NCBI RefSeq assembly: GCF_014237865.1
Contig: NZ_JACJUU010000001.1
Location: 1 to 64,000, forward strand
Direction of reading: 5' to 3'
DNA: 64,000 bases
Origin: Pusillimonas minor
Lineage (GTDB): Bacteria; Pseudomonadota; Gammaproteobacteria; Burkholderiales; Burkholderiaceae_B
Below the pieces are notes generated by a model. It was given only the letters and a program-made list of their open reading frames with translations. It did not search any database and had not been told where the DNA came from. Below, piece by piece: positions 54,222 through 63,518 of the stretch (its first letter is position 1; every line of letters begins with the position of its first letter). A program made the translations under genes and the position numbers.

Positions 54222-54560
54222 ATGGACACACCATCGTGGGGCTACGAGCGCCCGGACTGCATCGGCGATCATGCCCTGGCCTTGTTCATCGATGATGTTC
54301 AGCGCGTGCTCGACCATTACATGCAAACGTCGGGCACGCCCGAAACACGTGTGTTGCAGGCCCAGGCCACGGCCAACAAGCTGCTTAAGGCTTACGAGAA
54401 CAACGCCCGAAAGACAACGGCCTTCACTGGCCAGTCTATCGAAATCAAACTCGTCAGCACGTCGCAATCGGAACCGCAATGGGTTCCGTTGTTTTCGCCG
54501 GGCCTAAAGCAGGCGCTTAAAAAGCTGCTTGACCGCAGTCAAGGCACGCCAACCCATTAA
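54222..54560 (+). CDS. Hypothetical protein
   Basis: 112 residues from ATG 54222 (a TTG three codons earlier is possible). It opens MDTPSWGYERPDCIGDHALA and has a helical middle (FIDDVQRVLDHYMQ) and a basic tail (KQALKKLLDRSQ). No family recognised, no signal or membrane segment. Good codon use supports a real gene between csp and the haemoglobin gene. Confidence 0.65.
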   Translation: MDTPSWGYERPDCIGDHALALFIDDVQRVLDHYMQTSGTPETRVLQAQATANKLLKAYENNARKTTAFTGQSIEIKLVSTSQSEPQWVPLFSPGLKQALKKLLDRSQGTPTH

Positions 54561-54651
54561 ACTTACCCGCACGTCAACCCGCCAACCTTACCGGAGCGGC
54601 GTCTGCATGCTGCCAAAAGCTGCGCCGGTGCATACGACCCCTTAATCGTTT

Positions 54652-55056
54652 ATGTCTGCAGATACGTCATCGACCCAACTTAGCCCCTACGACCAGCTAG
54701 GCGGGGAGGCCAAAGTACGCGAACTGGTCGACCGCTTTTACGACCTGATGGATCTGGCGCCCGATTACGTGCAGTTGCGCGCCACACATGGCCCCAGCCT
54801 GGCACAAGCACGCGAGCGCCTGTTCTGGTTTTTATGCGGGTGGCTGGGCGGCCCGGCCTATTACATGGAAAAGGTCGGCCACCCCATGCTGCGTGCCCGG
54901 CACCTGCCGTTTTCTATCGGTATTGTCGAGCGCGACCAATGGGTAGCTTGCATGGCTCAGGCCATGAAAGACGTCGGCGTTCCCGAAACACTGCACGCCC
55001 CCCTGAAAGACGCGTTCATGAATACCGCAGACTGGATGCGCAACCGGCCAGAATAA
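54652..55056 (+). CDS. Group II truncated haemoglobin
   Basis: 134 residues with SPYDQLGGEAKVRELVDRFYDLM at the start, GWLGGPAYYMEKVGHPMLRARHLPF holding the proximal His and the E-F region, and the group II tryptophan in RDQWVACMAQAM. Binds O2 or NO; the likely role is nitrosative or oxidative protection. Confidence 0.93.
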   Translation: MSADTSSTQLSPYDQLGGEAKVRELVDRFYDLMDLAPDYVQLRATHGPSLAQARERLFWFLCGWLGGPAYYMEKVGHPMLRARHLPFSIGIVERDQWVACMAQAMKDVGVPETLHAPLKDAFMNTADWMRNRPE

Positions 55057-55171
55057 CAACAGATCGCCCGTGTTTGTTGCCTTTAACTGCGCATTGTTAT
55101 GCGACTTTGGCAGCACACTTGTCGGGCCACACCAAGGCACCCGGCACAACCTTTCGCTCAGCCCGTGCTGT

Positions 55172-56011
55172 TTAGCGCTCTGGCCTCCTGATTGTCAGGG
55201 TGACCCAGGCCACACCGCCCAAGGTCACCAAGGCCGCGACAGCACTCTGCACACTCATACTTTCGTCTAGTAAGGCCAAACCCATCAAGGCGCTAATAAC
55301 AGGGACAGATAACTGCACCGCGCCTGCGCCTATCGCCGTCATTCGCACGCGAACCCAATACCAAACGGCGTAGCCCAAGCCAGAGGCCACGCAACCAGAC
55401 AAAAGAGCATACGTCACACCAAAGGCATCCGTGTTCAAGTGCGGCAATTGGGTCAATATCAGTACGGCCACCAAGGGCAAAGCCCATATAAAGCTGCTGG
55501 TTGTACTGACGATAGGAGCCCCTTGTGAGCGCCCCAACAACGAGAAAGCGCCCCAGGCAAAGCCGGCAACCGCCATAAGCGCGGCGGCAGACACGGGCGG
55601 AGCCGATGCGGACGGCGCCAGAAAAGCCGCCAACCCACCCAAAGCGCACAATAAACCCAAAATACTGGCGCGTTCGCCCTTAAACAGCCCATAAGAGATC
55701 ATGAGTAATTGCGCCGATGCAAACAGGACCAACGCACCTGCACCCGTACTGATGTCACGATAGGCAAAAGAGAACGCAGCGGCATAAACAAACAGCATAA
55801 AAGCGGACCAACCGCCCGCTTTAAGCGATGTGGGTTTACCCCCCTGACATCGCAAAATAACAAATAGCGTCAAGGCGCCTGCCGCCAAACGTATAGCCGT
55901 AAATGATGCCGGGTCGATCGTCGTTGTGGAAAAAGCTGCTCGTGCCAGCAACGAATTGGCCGAAAAAGCCAGCATAGCCAACAAGGTAAACGCCCACACC
56001 AGCGGCGTCAT
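55172..56011 (-). CDS. EamA-family (DMT) transporter
   Basis: 279 residues, ten membrane helices in two EamA repeats (for example FTAIRLAAGALTLFVILR and SVPVISALMGLALLDESMS). Exports or imports small metabolites across the inner membrane; substrate unknown. Its ATG overlaps the stop of the cupin gene by four bases, making it the last gene of a three-gene operon. Confidence 0.92.
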   Translation of the reverse strand: MTPLVWAFTLLAMLAFSANSLLARAAFSTTTIDPASFTAIRLAAGALTLFVILRCQGGKPTSLKAGGWSAFMLFVYAAAFSFAYRDISTGAGALVLFASAQLLMISYGLFKGERASILGLLCALGGLAAFLAPSASAPPVSAAALMAVAGFAWGAFSLLGRSQGAPIVSTTSSFIWALPLVAVLILTQLPHLNTDAFGVTYALLSGCVASGLGYAVWYWVRVRMTAIGAGAVQLSVPVISALMGLALLDESMSVQSAVAALVTLGGVAWVTLTIRRPER

Positions 56012-56673
56012 GTGGGTAAGGTCACCAGATGGGGGCCTGTTTTAAGGTAGACCGTCGCCCCCTTAGGGCCCGCAACAATATTGGGATAGCGCCCTGCCGG
56101 CAGCCGCAACCAGGTGTTTTCAAGATACATTTGCGCGCCTTCAGCCAGTTCACCCTTCAGCACCAGAGCCTCCGCGCCTTCGATTTCGGCCGGCAACAGA
56201 ACCGCGCCGGCATCCAGTCGCAACAACCAAACTGATTCGATGCCATCGCTAAACAACGGACACTGGGCGCGATCGGCACACTGCTGCCACGACGCCGGGT
56301 CGTTGGTATTGACGCGCACAAAGCTTTGCTCGGTGGGCCGCATTTGCCATAACTTGACAAAAATGACGGCGCCCTCGAGGCTGGACGGCTGATGACTGGA
56401 GCCCGGCGGATTGCGCATATACCAACCGGCCGGGTAATCATCATTGTCTTCCGAAAATGTCCCCGACAGCACCAATACCTCTTCGCCCCCCGGATGGCTG
56501 TGCTGCGGAAAAAAAGAGTCTGGTGCATAACGCACGATGCTGGTGGCGCGAGCCTTTTCGGCCCCTACCCGATCAAGCATAATGCGTTCGACACCCCCTT
56601 GCGGGGACGCCACCCATTTCTGCTGGTCGGGCAACACCAGCGCACGGCGCGAAAAATCTGCGTTTAAAAGCAT
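56008..56673 (-). CDS. ChrR-like cupin-domain protein
   Basis: 221 residues from ATG 56673 (MLLNADFSRRALVLPD). Two cupin folds: the first has FFPQHSHPGGEEVLVLSGTFSEDNDDYPAGWYMRNPPGSSH with the metal-binding His and Glu residues, the second lies around LLPAEIEGAEALVLKGELAEG without an obvious metal set. It resembles the C-terminal cupin of ChrR anti-sigma factors but lacks the sigma-binding part. Middle gene of the DUF411-cupin-EamA operon. Confidence 0.82.
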   Translation of the reverse strand: MLLNADFSRRALVLPDQQKWVASPQGGVERIMLDRVGAEKARATSIVRYAPDSFFPQHSHPGGEEVLVLSGTFSEDNDDYPAGWYMRNPPGSSHQPSSLEGAVIFVKLWQMRPTEQSFVRVNTNDPASWQQCADRAQCPLFSDGIESVWLLRLDAGAVLLPAEIEGAEALVLKGELAEGAQMYLENTWLRLPAGRYPNIVAGPKGATVYLKTGPHLVTLPT

Positions 56674-56683
56674 AGGCAGCGCC

Positions 56684-57103
56684 CTAGTCGCGGGAAAACG
56701 GGCGGCCATTGAAGTCGACCGTGACCAAGTTACCGTCGAGCGCCCCCATACCGGGGGCATTGGTGGGCATACCCGGCGCAGCAACGCCTTTGACGTCGGG
56801 GTTAAGCAATAACTTGCGTACGGCGTTAACAGGCACATGGCCTTCAATCACCTGGCCTGTTTCCTCAACAACCGCTGTATGGCACGACCCCAACGCAACA
56901 GGCACGCCCAGCCGGGCTTTGTGCGCCACAACGTCGGGCGTCTTGACGGCAACCACATCAAAGCCCTGCGCTTTCATGTAGTCGACCCAGCCCGTGCAGC
57001 AACCGCAATTCGGGTCTTGATAAACCGTCAGCTTGCCCTCGGCGGCGTGAGCCATACCAAAAGCACTGAACAAAGCAGCCACTGCTATTAACTTCTTCAT
57101 CAT
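56684..57103 (-). CDS. DUF411 secreted metal-binding protein
   Basis: 139 residues. A signal peptide (LIAVAALFSAFGMAHAAEG) is followed by the DUF411 domain with DPNCGCCTGWVDYMKAQGF and LGSCHTAVVEE, a cysteine set likely to bind copper or another metal. First gene of the operon with the cupin gene 10 bp downstream. Often found next to copper genes. Confidence 0.9.
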   Translation of the reverse strand: MMKKLIAVAALFSAFGMAHAAEGKLTVYQDPNCGCCTGWVDYMKAQGFDVVAVKTPDVVAHKARLGVPVALGSCHTAVVEETGQVIEGHVPVNAVRKLLLNPDVKGVAAPGMPTNAPGMGALDGNLVTVDFNGRPFSRD

Positions 57104-57351
57104 GTTTTACCTTGAAATGTATCGTTCTTAAAGCACCGTGATGTGGTTAATAATAGGCGGATTTTCTTGAAAACCAATCCATAGACCCGACTTTGCGGGT
57201 CATGCCACACGGCGTACAGTTGTGGATATCGGTGGTCAGACCACGATTGCCCGTAAAAATTCCCGCGCAAACGCCCCGACGCTAAAACAAAATATATTAT
57301 TTGGTTGCATTTTCTGCTAGATTGACCGGCTGCGAAAATATAAAGATCACT

Positions 57352-58995
57352 ATGGCCCTTCGTTTGGTGGCGCAAAGCATCTTGTTCCGGCTGGTCGTTG
57401 TGGGCCTGGGGCTAATACTTGTCGGGTCGACGGTACGCTACTTTGCGCTGTCCGGATTTTTGCGCGACGACATGGCCGAGGTCGTTTCATCGCAGCAAAT
57501 GTCGCTGGCAACCTACGTGGCCAACGATATCGGCCATAAAATCCTGATGCGTCAGTATCGGCTGCAACAGCTGGCCAATACCCTGACCCCGGCCAGTGCC
57601 GAATACGACGCCGATCTGGACCGCGCCTTCGGCCGGTCTGCTCCCTTTGAAGCCCTGTTCTCGGCCGGGCTGTTGTTAACCACCACAGACGGCAGGGTAT
57701 TGCGCGACACGACAACATTCAAGTGGCACGGCAGACCCTTATCGCTGGTGCCAAACAAAGTACTTCATGGCGTGTCAGAACAGGCCGCCCACATCGGCAA
57801 ACCTCTGGTCATCGCCGGGCAAATCAGCCCCATTTTGCCCATGACACTGGCGTTGGTCGATCACGACAATGTCCCCTGGGGATACCTGACGGGCTTCACC
57901 ATTTTGAACAGCCCCGACTTTATGGGCAACCTTATGCAAGCCCGCCTGGGCAGCACAGGCAGCGGGTTTTTGCTCATTTCGCCCGACGACCAAATATTTA
58001 TTGCGGCTTCCAACCCCAAAAAAGTGCTTACCGCAACGCCACCGCCCGGCGTCAACCGTTTACACGACAAGGCCATGCTCGGCTACCGGGGCACCGGTGT
58101 AACGATTAACGCCCACGGGGTCGAAGAGATATCGGCTATGGCATCGGTACCCAATACGTCCTGGTTCGTGGTGTCGGCCATTGCCACCGCCGAGGCACTG
58201 GGCACGGTCGAGCGCGTAAAGGACTACTTGCTGCGCAATACACTTTTAACGGTTTTATTCTTGTTCGCCTCTTTGGCTGTGGTGGTGCCCTTTACGTTGC
58301 GCCCGCTCACACAAGCCACACGCCAGGCCGACAAGATGTCTCGGGGTCTTGCGCCGCTCGCCCCGCTTTCGGGGGCCGACAAAGGCGAAGTCGGCGTATT
58401 GATTTCGGCCTTCAATCGCTTGCTGCTCAAGCTTCAAGACCAGCAAAACGAATTATCACGCGCGGCGCACCACGATTCGCTTACGGGGCTGCCCAACCGG
58501 CGCCTGCTGGCCGACCACCTTAAAACTGCGTTGGCAGCAGCACGCCGTAGCCACGAAACCTTGGGGCTGATCTTTATCGATCTTGATCAATTCAAGCCTG
58601 TCAACGACACGCTGGGTCACGAGGCCGGCGACAAAGTCCTTCAGTTAGTGGCGCAACGCTTGTCCGGTCTGGTCCGCGAAAGCGATGTCGTTGCCCGGTT
58701 GGGAGGTGACGAATTTGTTATCTTGCTTACCCAACTTGGCGCTGAAGCCCAGGCCAGACAAGCCGTCGAAAACACGGCCAACCAGGTCATCAGCACGCTT
58801 AAGCAACCTTTCGATGTGGCGGGTGTACAGTGCGAGCTGGGTGCCTCGTTGGGGGCCGTAATTAGCGACGGACAAAATAATGCCAGCGACCTGATGCGCT
58901 GGGCCGACATGCTGATGTATCAGGCCAAGGCAAGAGGCAAAGGCCAGTGTATCGTTAAATCCACCCAAGAAGTCTCCGACAGCGGCATGCTCTAA
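57352..58995 (+). CDS. Membrane-anchored diguanylate cyclase (GGDEF)
   Basis: 547 residues from ATG 57352. An N-terminal helix (LVVVGLGLILVGSTVRYFAL), a large periplasmic dCache-like sensor (about residues 40-290), a second helix (TVLFLFASLAVVVPFTL), a HAMP-like linker, then a GGDEF domain with RLGGDEFVIL. The inhibitory site RESD lies five residues before GGDEF. Makes c-di-GMP. No EAL domain. Confidence 0.92.
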   Translation: MALRLVAQSILFRLVVVGLGLILVGSTVRYFALSGFLRDDMAEVVSSQQMSLATYVANDIGHKILMRQYRLQQLANTLTPASAEYDADLDRAFGRSAPFEALFSAGLLLTTTDGRVLRDTTTFKWHGRPLSLVPNKVLHGVSEQAAHIGKPLVIAGQISPILPMTLALVDHDNVPWGYLTGFTILNSPDFMGNLMQARLGSTGSGFLLISPDDQIFIAASNPKKVLTATPPPGVNRLHDKAMLGYRGTGVTINAHGVEEISAMASVPNTSWFVVSAIATAEALGTVERVKDYLLRNTLLTVLFLFASLAVVVPFTLRPLTQATRQADKMSRGLAPLAPLSGADKGEVGVLISAFNRLLLKLQDQQNELSRAAHHDSLTGLPNRRLLADHLKTALAAARRSHETLGLIFIDLDQFKPVNDTLGHEAGDKVLQLVAQRLSGLVRESDVVARLGGDEFVILLTQLGAEAQARQAVENTANQVISTLKQPFDVAGVQCELGASLGAVISDGQNNASDLMRWADMLMYQAKARGKGQCIVKSTQEVSDSGML

Positions 58996-59048
58996 AATGA
59001 CGGCGATGCCCCGCTGACCCGGGCCTTTCGTTTACCTTTCAGACATTA

Positions 59049-59882
59049 ATGGCCGCTTCCCACGACATCCGCCCCGACCAGTCGGTCGAGTTGCTCAAGG
59101 CGCTTCATATTTTGACGCGCGACGGCAAAATGAACCAGGACAGCCGACGCAAACTGAAACAGGTCTATCACCTGTTTCAGTTTATCGAACCGCTGTTAAA
59201 AGACGTCAAGCAGCACCACGAAGCGATCAACCTGGTCGATCACGGTGCGGGCAAATCGTACCTGGGTTTCATTTTGTACGACCTGTTTTTCAAGCAGCTC
59301 AACGACACCTCCCATATATACAGCATCGAAACCCGCGAAGACCTCGTTACCAGCGCGACCGAACTGGCCGCGCGCCTGGGCTTTGACGGCATGTCGTTTT
59401 TGAATCTGTCTGTCGCCGACTCTATTTCGGCCCGCCAACTGCCCGAACGCATTGACGTAGTAACCGCCCTGCACGCCTGCAATACGGCCACCGACGATGC
59501 CATCCGGTTTGCGCTCGAAAAGAAGGCGCGCCACATTGTGCTGGTGCCATGCTGCCAGGCCGAGGTCGCCAGCGTCTTGCGCAAAAACAAAGCAGCCATG
59601 CTGTCTGCCGGTGCGCTGGCCGAGCTATGGCGCCACCCGATTCATACCCGCGAATTTGGCAGCCATACCACCAACGTACTGCGCTGCCTGCAACTGCAAG
59701 CGCATGGCTACCAGGTTACCGTCACCGAACTGGTTGGGTGGGAACACTCTATGAAAAACGAACTGATTGTCGCCAGCTACACCAACCAGCCCCGCCGCAA
59801 GCCGGCCGAACGACTGGAGCAGTTGCTGGGCACACTGGGGCTGGAGGAACTGCGTGAGCGTTTCTTCACGTCACCGACTTAA
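59049..59882 (+). CDS. SAM-dependent methyltransferase (Methyltransf_32-like)
   Basis: 277 residues. LVDHGAGKSYLGFILYDLFF is the SAM-binding loop, followed by VTALHACNTATDDAIRFAL and a Cys pair in HIVLVPCCQAEVAS, the pattern of the TRMT13/GSTCD-like methyltransferase group. Substrate unknown, possibly RNA. It lies 15 bp before rsuA and is probably cotranscribed with it. Confidence 0.85.
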   Translation: MAASHDIRPDQSVELLKALHILTRDGKMNQDSRRKLKQVYHLFQFIEPLLKDVKQHHEAINLVDHGAGKSYLGFILYDLFFKQLNDTSHIYSIETREDLVTSATELAARLGFDGMSFLNLSVADSISARQLPERIDVVTALHACNTATDDAIRFALEKKARHIVLVPCCQAEVASVLRKNKAAMLSAGALAELWRHPIHTREFGSHTTNVLRCLQLQAHGYQVTVTELVGWEHSMKNELIVASYTNQPRRKPAERLEQLLGTLGLEELRERFFTSPT

Positions 59883-59897
59883 CACTAAGAAGCCACT

Positions 59898-60593
59898 ATG
59901 CGCCTGGATAAATTCCTCTGCGAAAGCACCGACCTGACCCGATCACTGGCGCGACGCGTCCTGTCATCCGGCGAGGTCACCGTTAATGGCGAAGTGGTCG
60001 ACAAAGGCACTTACGTCGTCAAAGAAAATGATGTTGTTCAGTGGGAGGGTGAAACGCTGTCGCCCGTCGGGCTGCGCTATCTGATGCTTAACAAGCCCGC
60101 CGGCTACGAATGCGTACTGAAGAACAGCCAGTACCCGTCGGTCATGGACCTGATCGACATCGAGAAGCGTGATCGACTGCATACCGTAGGGCGGCTGGAT
60201 GTTGATACCACCGGGCTGATTCTGGTCACCGACGATGGGCAATGGACGCACCGGATTATTTCGCCCAAACACCAGTGCGACAAGGTGTATCTGGCCACGC
60301 TGGCCGAACCTTTAAGCGACGACGCCGAGCAACGCTTTGCAGAAGGTATTTTGCTGGATGGCGAAACCAAACCCACACTGCCCGCACACGTCGAACGCGT
60401 CAGCCCAACCCTGGCCCGCCTTACCATCCAGGAAGGCAAATATCATCAGGTGAAGCGCATGTTTGCGGCCTTGGGCAACCTGGTTACCGCATTGCACCGC
60501 GAACGCATTGGCCCGGTTGCGCTGGACACTGACCTGGCACCGGGCGAATCACGGTTTTTAACCGCCGAAGAAGTAAAGGCCCTGGCACCTTGA
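59898..60593 (+). CDS. rsuA: 16S rRNA pseudouridine synthase RsuA
   Basis: 231 residues. An S4 domain (MRLDKFLCESTDLTRSLARR) is followed by the RsuA catalytic domain with LHTVGRLDVDTTGLILVTDDGQWTH (catalytic Asp in GRLDVDTTGL) and QEGKYHQVKRMFAALGNLV. Makes pseudouridine 516 in 16S rRNA. The convergent GNAT gene begins 16 bp beyond its stop. Confidence 0.94.
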   Translation: MRLDKFLCESTDLTRSLARRVLSSGEVTVNGEVVDKGTYVVKENDVVQWEGETLSPVGLRYLMLNKPAGYECVLKNSQYPSVMDLIDIEKRDRLHTVGRLDVDTTGLILVTDDGQWTHRIISPKHQCDKVYLATLAEPLSDDAEQRFAEGILLDGETKPTLPAHVERVSPTLARLTIQEGKYHQVKRMFAALGNLVTALHRERIGPVALDTDLAPGESRFLTAEEVKALAP

Positions 60594-60609
60594 ACAAGCT
60601 ACCCAGGCG

Positions 60610-61095
60610 CTAAACCAATCCAAAATCACAGCGCATGAAAACATGCGCAATACCCGCCTCTTGGTAGACCTCGCCGTCTTGCTTGAAACCCAGGCGTTCG
60701 TAGAATTGTGCGGCGTGACACTGGGCCGACAACTCAACGCTAGTGTGGCCCTGGTCTTGCGCTGCGCGTATTAATGCACGCATGATGCATTCCCCAACCC
60801 CCTGCCCGCGGGCGGGTTTAAGCACAGCAACACGCCCGATATGACCATCGGGAAGCAACCGGCCTGTGCCAATGGCGTGGCCGTTGGCATCTAGCACCAG
60901 CACATGCAGCGACACCGAGTCAAACTCATCAAGCTCAAGCGATTCGGGAACGTTTTGTTCTTGTACAAAAACCGTATAACGCACTTCTCGGGCCATGGCG
61001 CCCAGGTCGTCCCATGTCCCGGTTTTCAGGGTCAGCGTGCCCGGCAACCCGGTTTGTGTTTCTTTACTCAAGGTTGTTGGAATTTCTTTGTTCAA
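60610..61095 (-). CDS. GNAT-family N-acetyltransferase
   Basis: Up to 161 residues from TTG 61095; the start is uncertain and the conserved domain begins near REVRYTVFVQEQNVPESLELDEFD. The acetyl-CoA loop is RVAVLKPARGQGVGECIMRALI, with FYERLGFKQDGEVYQEAGIAHVFM at the end (ElaA/YjcF type). Substrate unknown. Confidence 0.88.
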   Translation of the reverse strand: MNKEIPTTLSKETQTGLPGTLTLKTGTWDDLGAMAREVRYTVFVQEQNVPESLELDEFDSVSLHVLVLDANGHAIGTGRLLPDGHIGRVAVLKPARGQGVGECIMRALIRAAQDQGHTSVELSAQCHAAQFYERLGFKQDGEVYQEAGIAHVFMRCDFGLV

Positions 61096-61155
61096 GGCTA
61101 AAAATGCTATGCAGGTTGGTAAAAGTCAGGGCGCCGCCCACGCTGCCAACGGCGA

Positions 61156-61353
61156 CTAATCTCGACCGTCATCGTCTTCGGGCTCATCGTCGTTGCGCCT
61201 GTCTGTGCCGCTGGGTTCGGGCCTGAAGTGCGCGGCCTGGCCAGGCACAGGTTGCAGCTTGTCTGTCGCGTCATCGGCAAACCCCGACAGTATAAAAAAA
61301 GCGCTGCGGCGCCGCTGATGGATTTGACGCATATGCAGGGGGTAACATTTCAT
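61156..61353 (-). CDS. Possible small basic/acidic protein
   Basis: 65 residues starting MKCYPLHMRQIHQRRRSAFF behind GGAG about 10 bases before the ATG. A basic N-terminal half and a very acidic C-terminal end (DDEPEDDDGRD). It lies in the 425-bp gap between the GNAT gene and the FMN protein gene. Support is only the ribosome site and composition; it may not be expressed. Confidence 0.4.
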   Translation of the reverse strand: MKCYPLHMRQIHQRRRSAFFILSGFADDATDKLQPVPGQAAHFRPEPSGTDRRNDDEPEDDDGRD

Positions 61354-61520
61354 CGGTAGACTCCATCTGGGCTGAATCGTTCGTCATCGTGCCATGTTTG
61401 GCCTGCAATGGCCAGCCTGGGTTAAGCTGAGCCTGCCACCGTCGGCCCTTTGGCAGTCAGCTGCCCTGCCCGCCAAAACGCGGGCCCGGTTTGGCCCCTA
61501 CAGAAACACAGGAGTTATTT

Positions 61521-63182
61521 ATGCCCCAATTGCTTACCCGCCATACCGTGTTTTATCTGGTCATCGTCGGCACGCTGGTATTCAGCTTGCTGGCCCTAAT
61601 GCATCACGGGGCCTGGTGGGTGGCAGCTGTCGTGTGCCTGTGGCTGAGCCTGCTGGGCGTCTACGACCTGAACCAAACCCGGCATGCCATTCGGCGCAAT
61701 TATCCGGTTATTGGCAATCTGCGCTATTTCTTCGAATTCATCAGGCCCGAGATCCGACAATACTTTATTGAAAGCGACAAAGACGAACTGCCGTTTTCCA
61801 GGGCCGAGCGCTCACTGGTCTACCAGCGCGCGAAGCACGACATCGACAAGCGCCCGTTTGGTACACAAAACGATGTCTACGGCAACAACTACGAGTGGAT
61901 CAACCACTCCATGAATCCGGTCCATATCGACAACAGCAACTTTCGCATCACCGTGGGCGGCCCCGACTGTGGCAAGCCCTATAGCCTCTCGGTATTCAAT
62001 ATTTCGGCCATGAGCTTCGGTGCCCTGTCGGGCAATGCCGTCCGTGCGCTGAACAAGGGCGCCCAAATGGGTCAGTTCGCTCACGATACGGGCGAAGGGG
62101 GCATCAGTCTTTATCACCTTGAGCACGGCGGCGACCTGATCTGGAATATCGGCTCAGGCTATTTCGGATGCCGCGATGCAGCGGGCAATTTTTCAGAAGA
62201 GGAGTTCGTCAAGCGCGCCACCCATGACAACGTGAAGATGATCGAAATCAAGCTGTCGCAAGGGGCAAAACCCGGCCACGGCGGCATGCTGCCGGGGGCC
62301 AAGGTCACCGCCGAGATCGCACGCGCCCGCGGCATTCCGGTGGGGCAAGACTGCAACTCACCAGCCCGCCACAGCGCCTTTGGCACACCCGCCGAATTGC
62401 TTGAATTCATCGCCCGGCTGCGCCGCCTGTCAGGCGGCAAGCCCGTCGGATTCAAGCTTTGCATTGGTCACCCCTGGGAATGGTTTGGCATCGCCAAGGC
62501 CATGCTCAAAACCGGCATCACGCCCGACTTCATTGTTGTCGATGGGGCCGAAGGCGGCACCGGCGCGGCACCGATAGAGTTTGTAGACCATGTGGGCACA
62601 CCGCTGCGCGAAGGCCTTCGGCTGGTACACAATACCCTGGTGGGCATCGGGCTACGCGACCGCATAAAACTGGGGGCATCTGGGAAAATCATCAGCGCCT
62701 TCGACATGGCCCGCACCATGGCGCTGGGCGCCGACTGGTGTAACAGTGCGCGGGGCTTTATGTTTGCCGTGGGCTGTATTCAGGCCCAGGCCTGCCACAC
62801 GGGTGCCTGCCCCACTGGTGTGGCAACCCAAGACCCAAAACGCCAAAAAGCCTTGGTGGTTGAAGACAAATCGGTCCGTGTACAACAGTTTCACGACAAC
62901 ACATTAAAAGCGCTGGCCGAATTGCTGGGTGCGGCGGGGCTACGCCACCCCACCGAGCTGCGTCCCCACCATATTGCGCGCCGGATCTCCAGCAGTGAAG
63001 TCAAAGTATTGTCGGCTCTGTTTCCCGACCTGGAGCCCGGAGAGATCCTCGACGGCAAATTCCGCCAGACTATTTTCCGGGTGGCCTGGCCTATGGCCCG
63101 TGACGACTCATTCGACCCGGCCTACAGCTTAAGTGCTGCGCTTTCGGGCAACAAAGCCAACGCCAAAGAGCATGCACAATAA
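61521..63182 (+). CDS. Glutamate-synthase-like FMN-binding protein (GltB domain, membrane-anchored)
   Basis: 553 residues from ATG 61521 behind AGGAGTT. Two N-terminal helices (TVFYLVIVGTLVFSLLALM and WWVAAVVCLWLSLLG) precede a GltB FMN domain with SAMSFGALSGNAVRALN, GPDCGKPYS, LSQGAKPGHGGMLPGAK and a 3Fe-4S cysteine set (CIQAQACHTGACPTGVATQ). It lacks the amidotransferase half, so it is a stand-alone member of the family of unknown reaction. Confidence 0.92.
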   Translation: MPQLLTRHTVFYLVIVGTLVFSLLALMHHGAWWVAAVVCLWLSLLGVYDLNQTRHAIRRNYPVIGNLRYFFEFIRPEIRQYFIESDKDELPFSRAERSLVYQRAKHDIDKRPFGTQNDVYGNNYEWINHSMNPVHIDNSNFRITVGGPDCGKPYSLSVFNISAMSFGALSGNAVRALNKGAQMGQFAHDTGEGGISLYHLEHGGDLIWNIGSGYFGCRDAAGNFSEEEFVKRATHDNVKMIEIKLSQGAKPGHGGMLPGAKVTAEIARARGIPVGQDCNSPARHSAFGTPAELLEFIARLRRLSGGKPVGFKLCIGHPWEWFGIAKAMLKTGITPDFIVVDGAEGGTGAAPIEFVDHVGTPLREGLRLVHNTLVGIGLRDRIKLGASGKIISAFDMARTMALGADWCNSARGFMFAVGCIQAQACHTGACPTGVATQDPKRQKALVVEDKSVRVQQFHDNTLKALAELLGAAGLRHPTELRPHHIARRISSSEVKVLSALFPDLEPGEILDGKFRQTIFRVAWPMARDDSFDPAYSLSAALSGNKANAKEHAQ

Positions 63183-63518
63183 CCGCCTGCCGTCCGCCCC
63201 CTTATCGCCTGTCGCCAGGCCGCTTGCCGTTATCAGGTTACCTAAATCAGTAGTAATCCTAGGTTGAAGCCGTTGAATGACAGCAGTAAATTGAACTCAC
63301 TGCCCTCAGGGGGCAGCTTAGCCGCTCTCCGAAGCGGCTCTTGAATACACCTGTTATATCAGGTGTCACTGCCATCGTGGCAGTAAGGCCCCGCCAGAAG
63401 GCGGGGCCTTTGCATTAGATGCCCCCCAACTGGCTTTCTCCCAAAGCACGCGTCACTGCCTGTGTATGCAGTCCACGTGCTCATTTGCCCTTCGGGCCCA
63501 AACAAACTTAAGAATGTC
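63183..63518. other. Intergenic region with five consecutive hairpins
   Basis: Between convergent genes. From 63300 to 63410 five perfect stems follow one another: 63300-63316 (6 bp), 63320-63339 (7 bp), 63347-63366 (7 bp), 63368-63384 (7 bp) and 63385-63410 (11 bp, AAGGCCCCGCC / GGCGGGGCCTT, then TTTGCATT). The last looks like a terminator. The set could be a small structured RNA or a compound terminator. No ORF with a ribosome site was found. Confidence 0.6.
63385..63412 (+). terminator. GC-rich terminator-like hairpin
   Basis: AAGGCCCCGCC (63385-63395) and GGCGGGGCCTT (63400-63410) form an 11-bp stem with an AGAA loop, followed by a weak T tail. Likely the 3' end of a transcript from the left. 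Confidence 0.7.
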
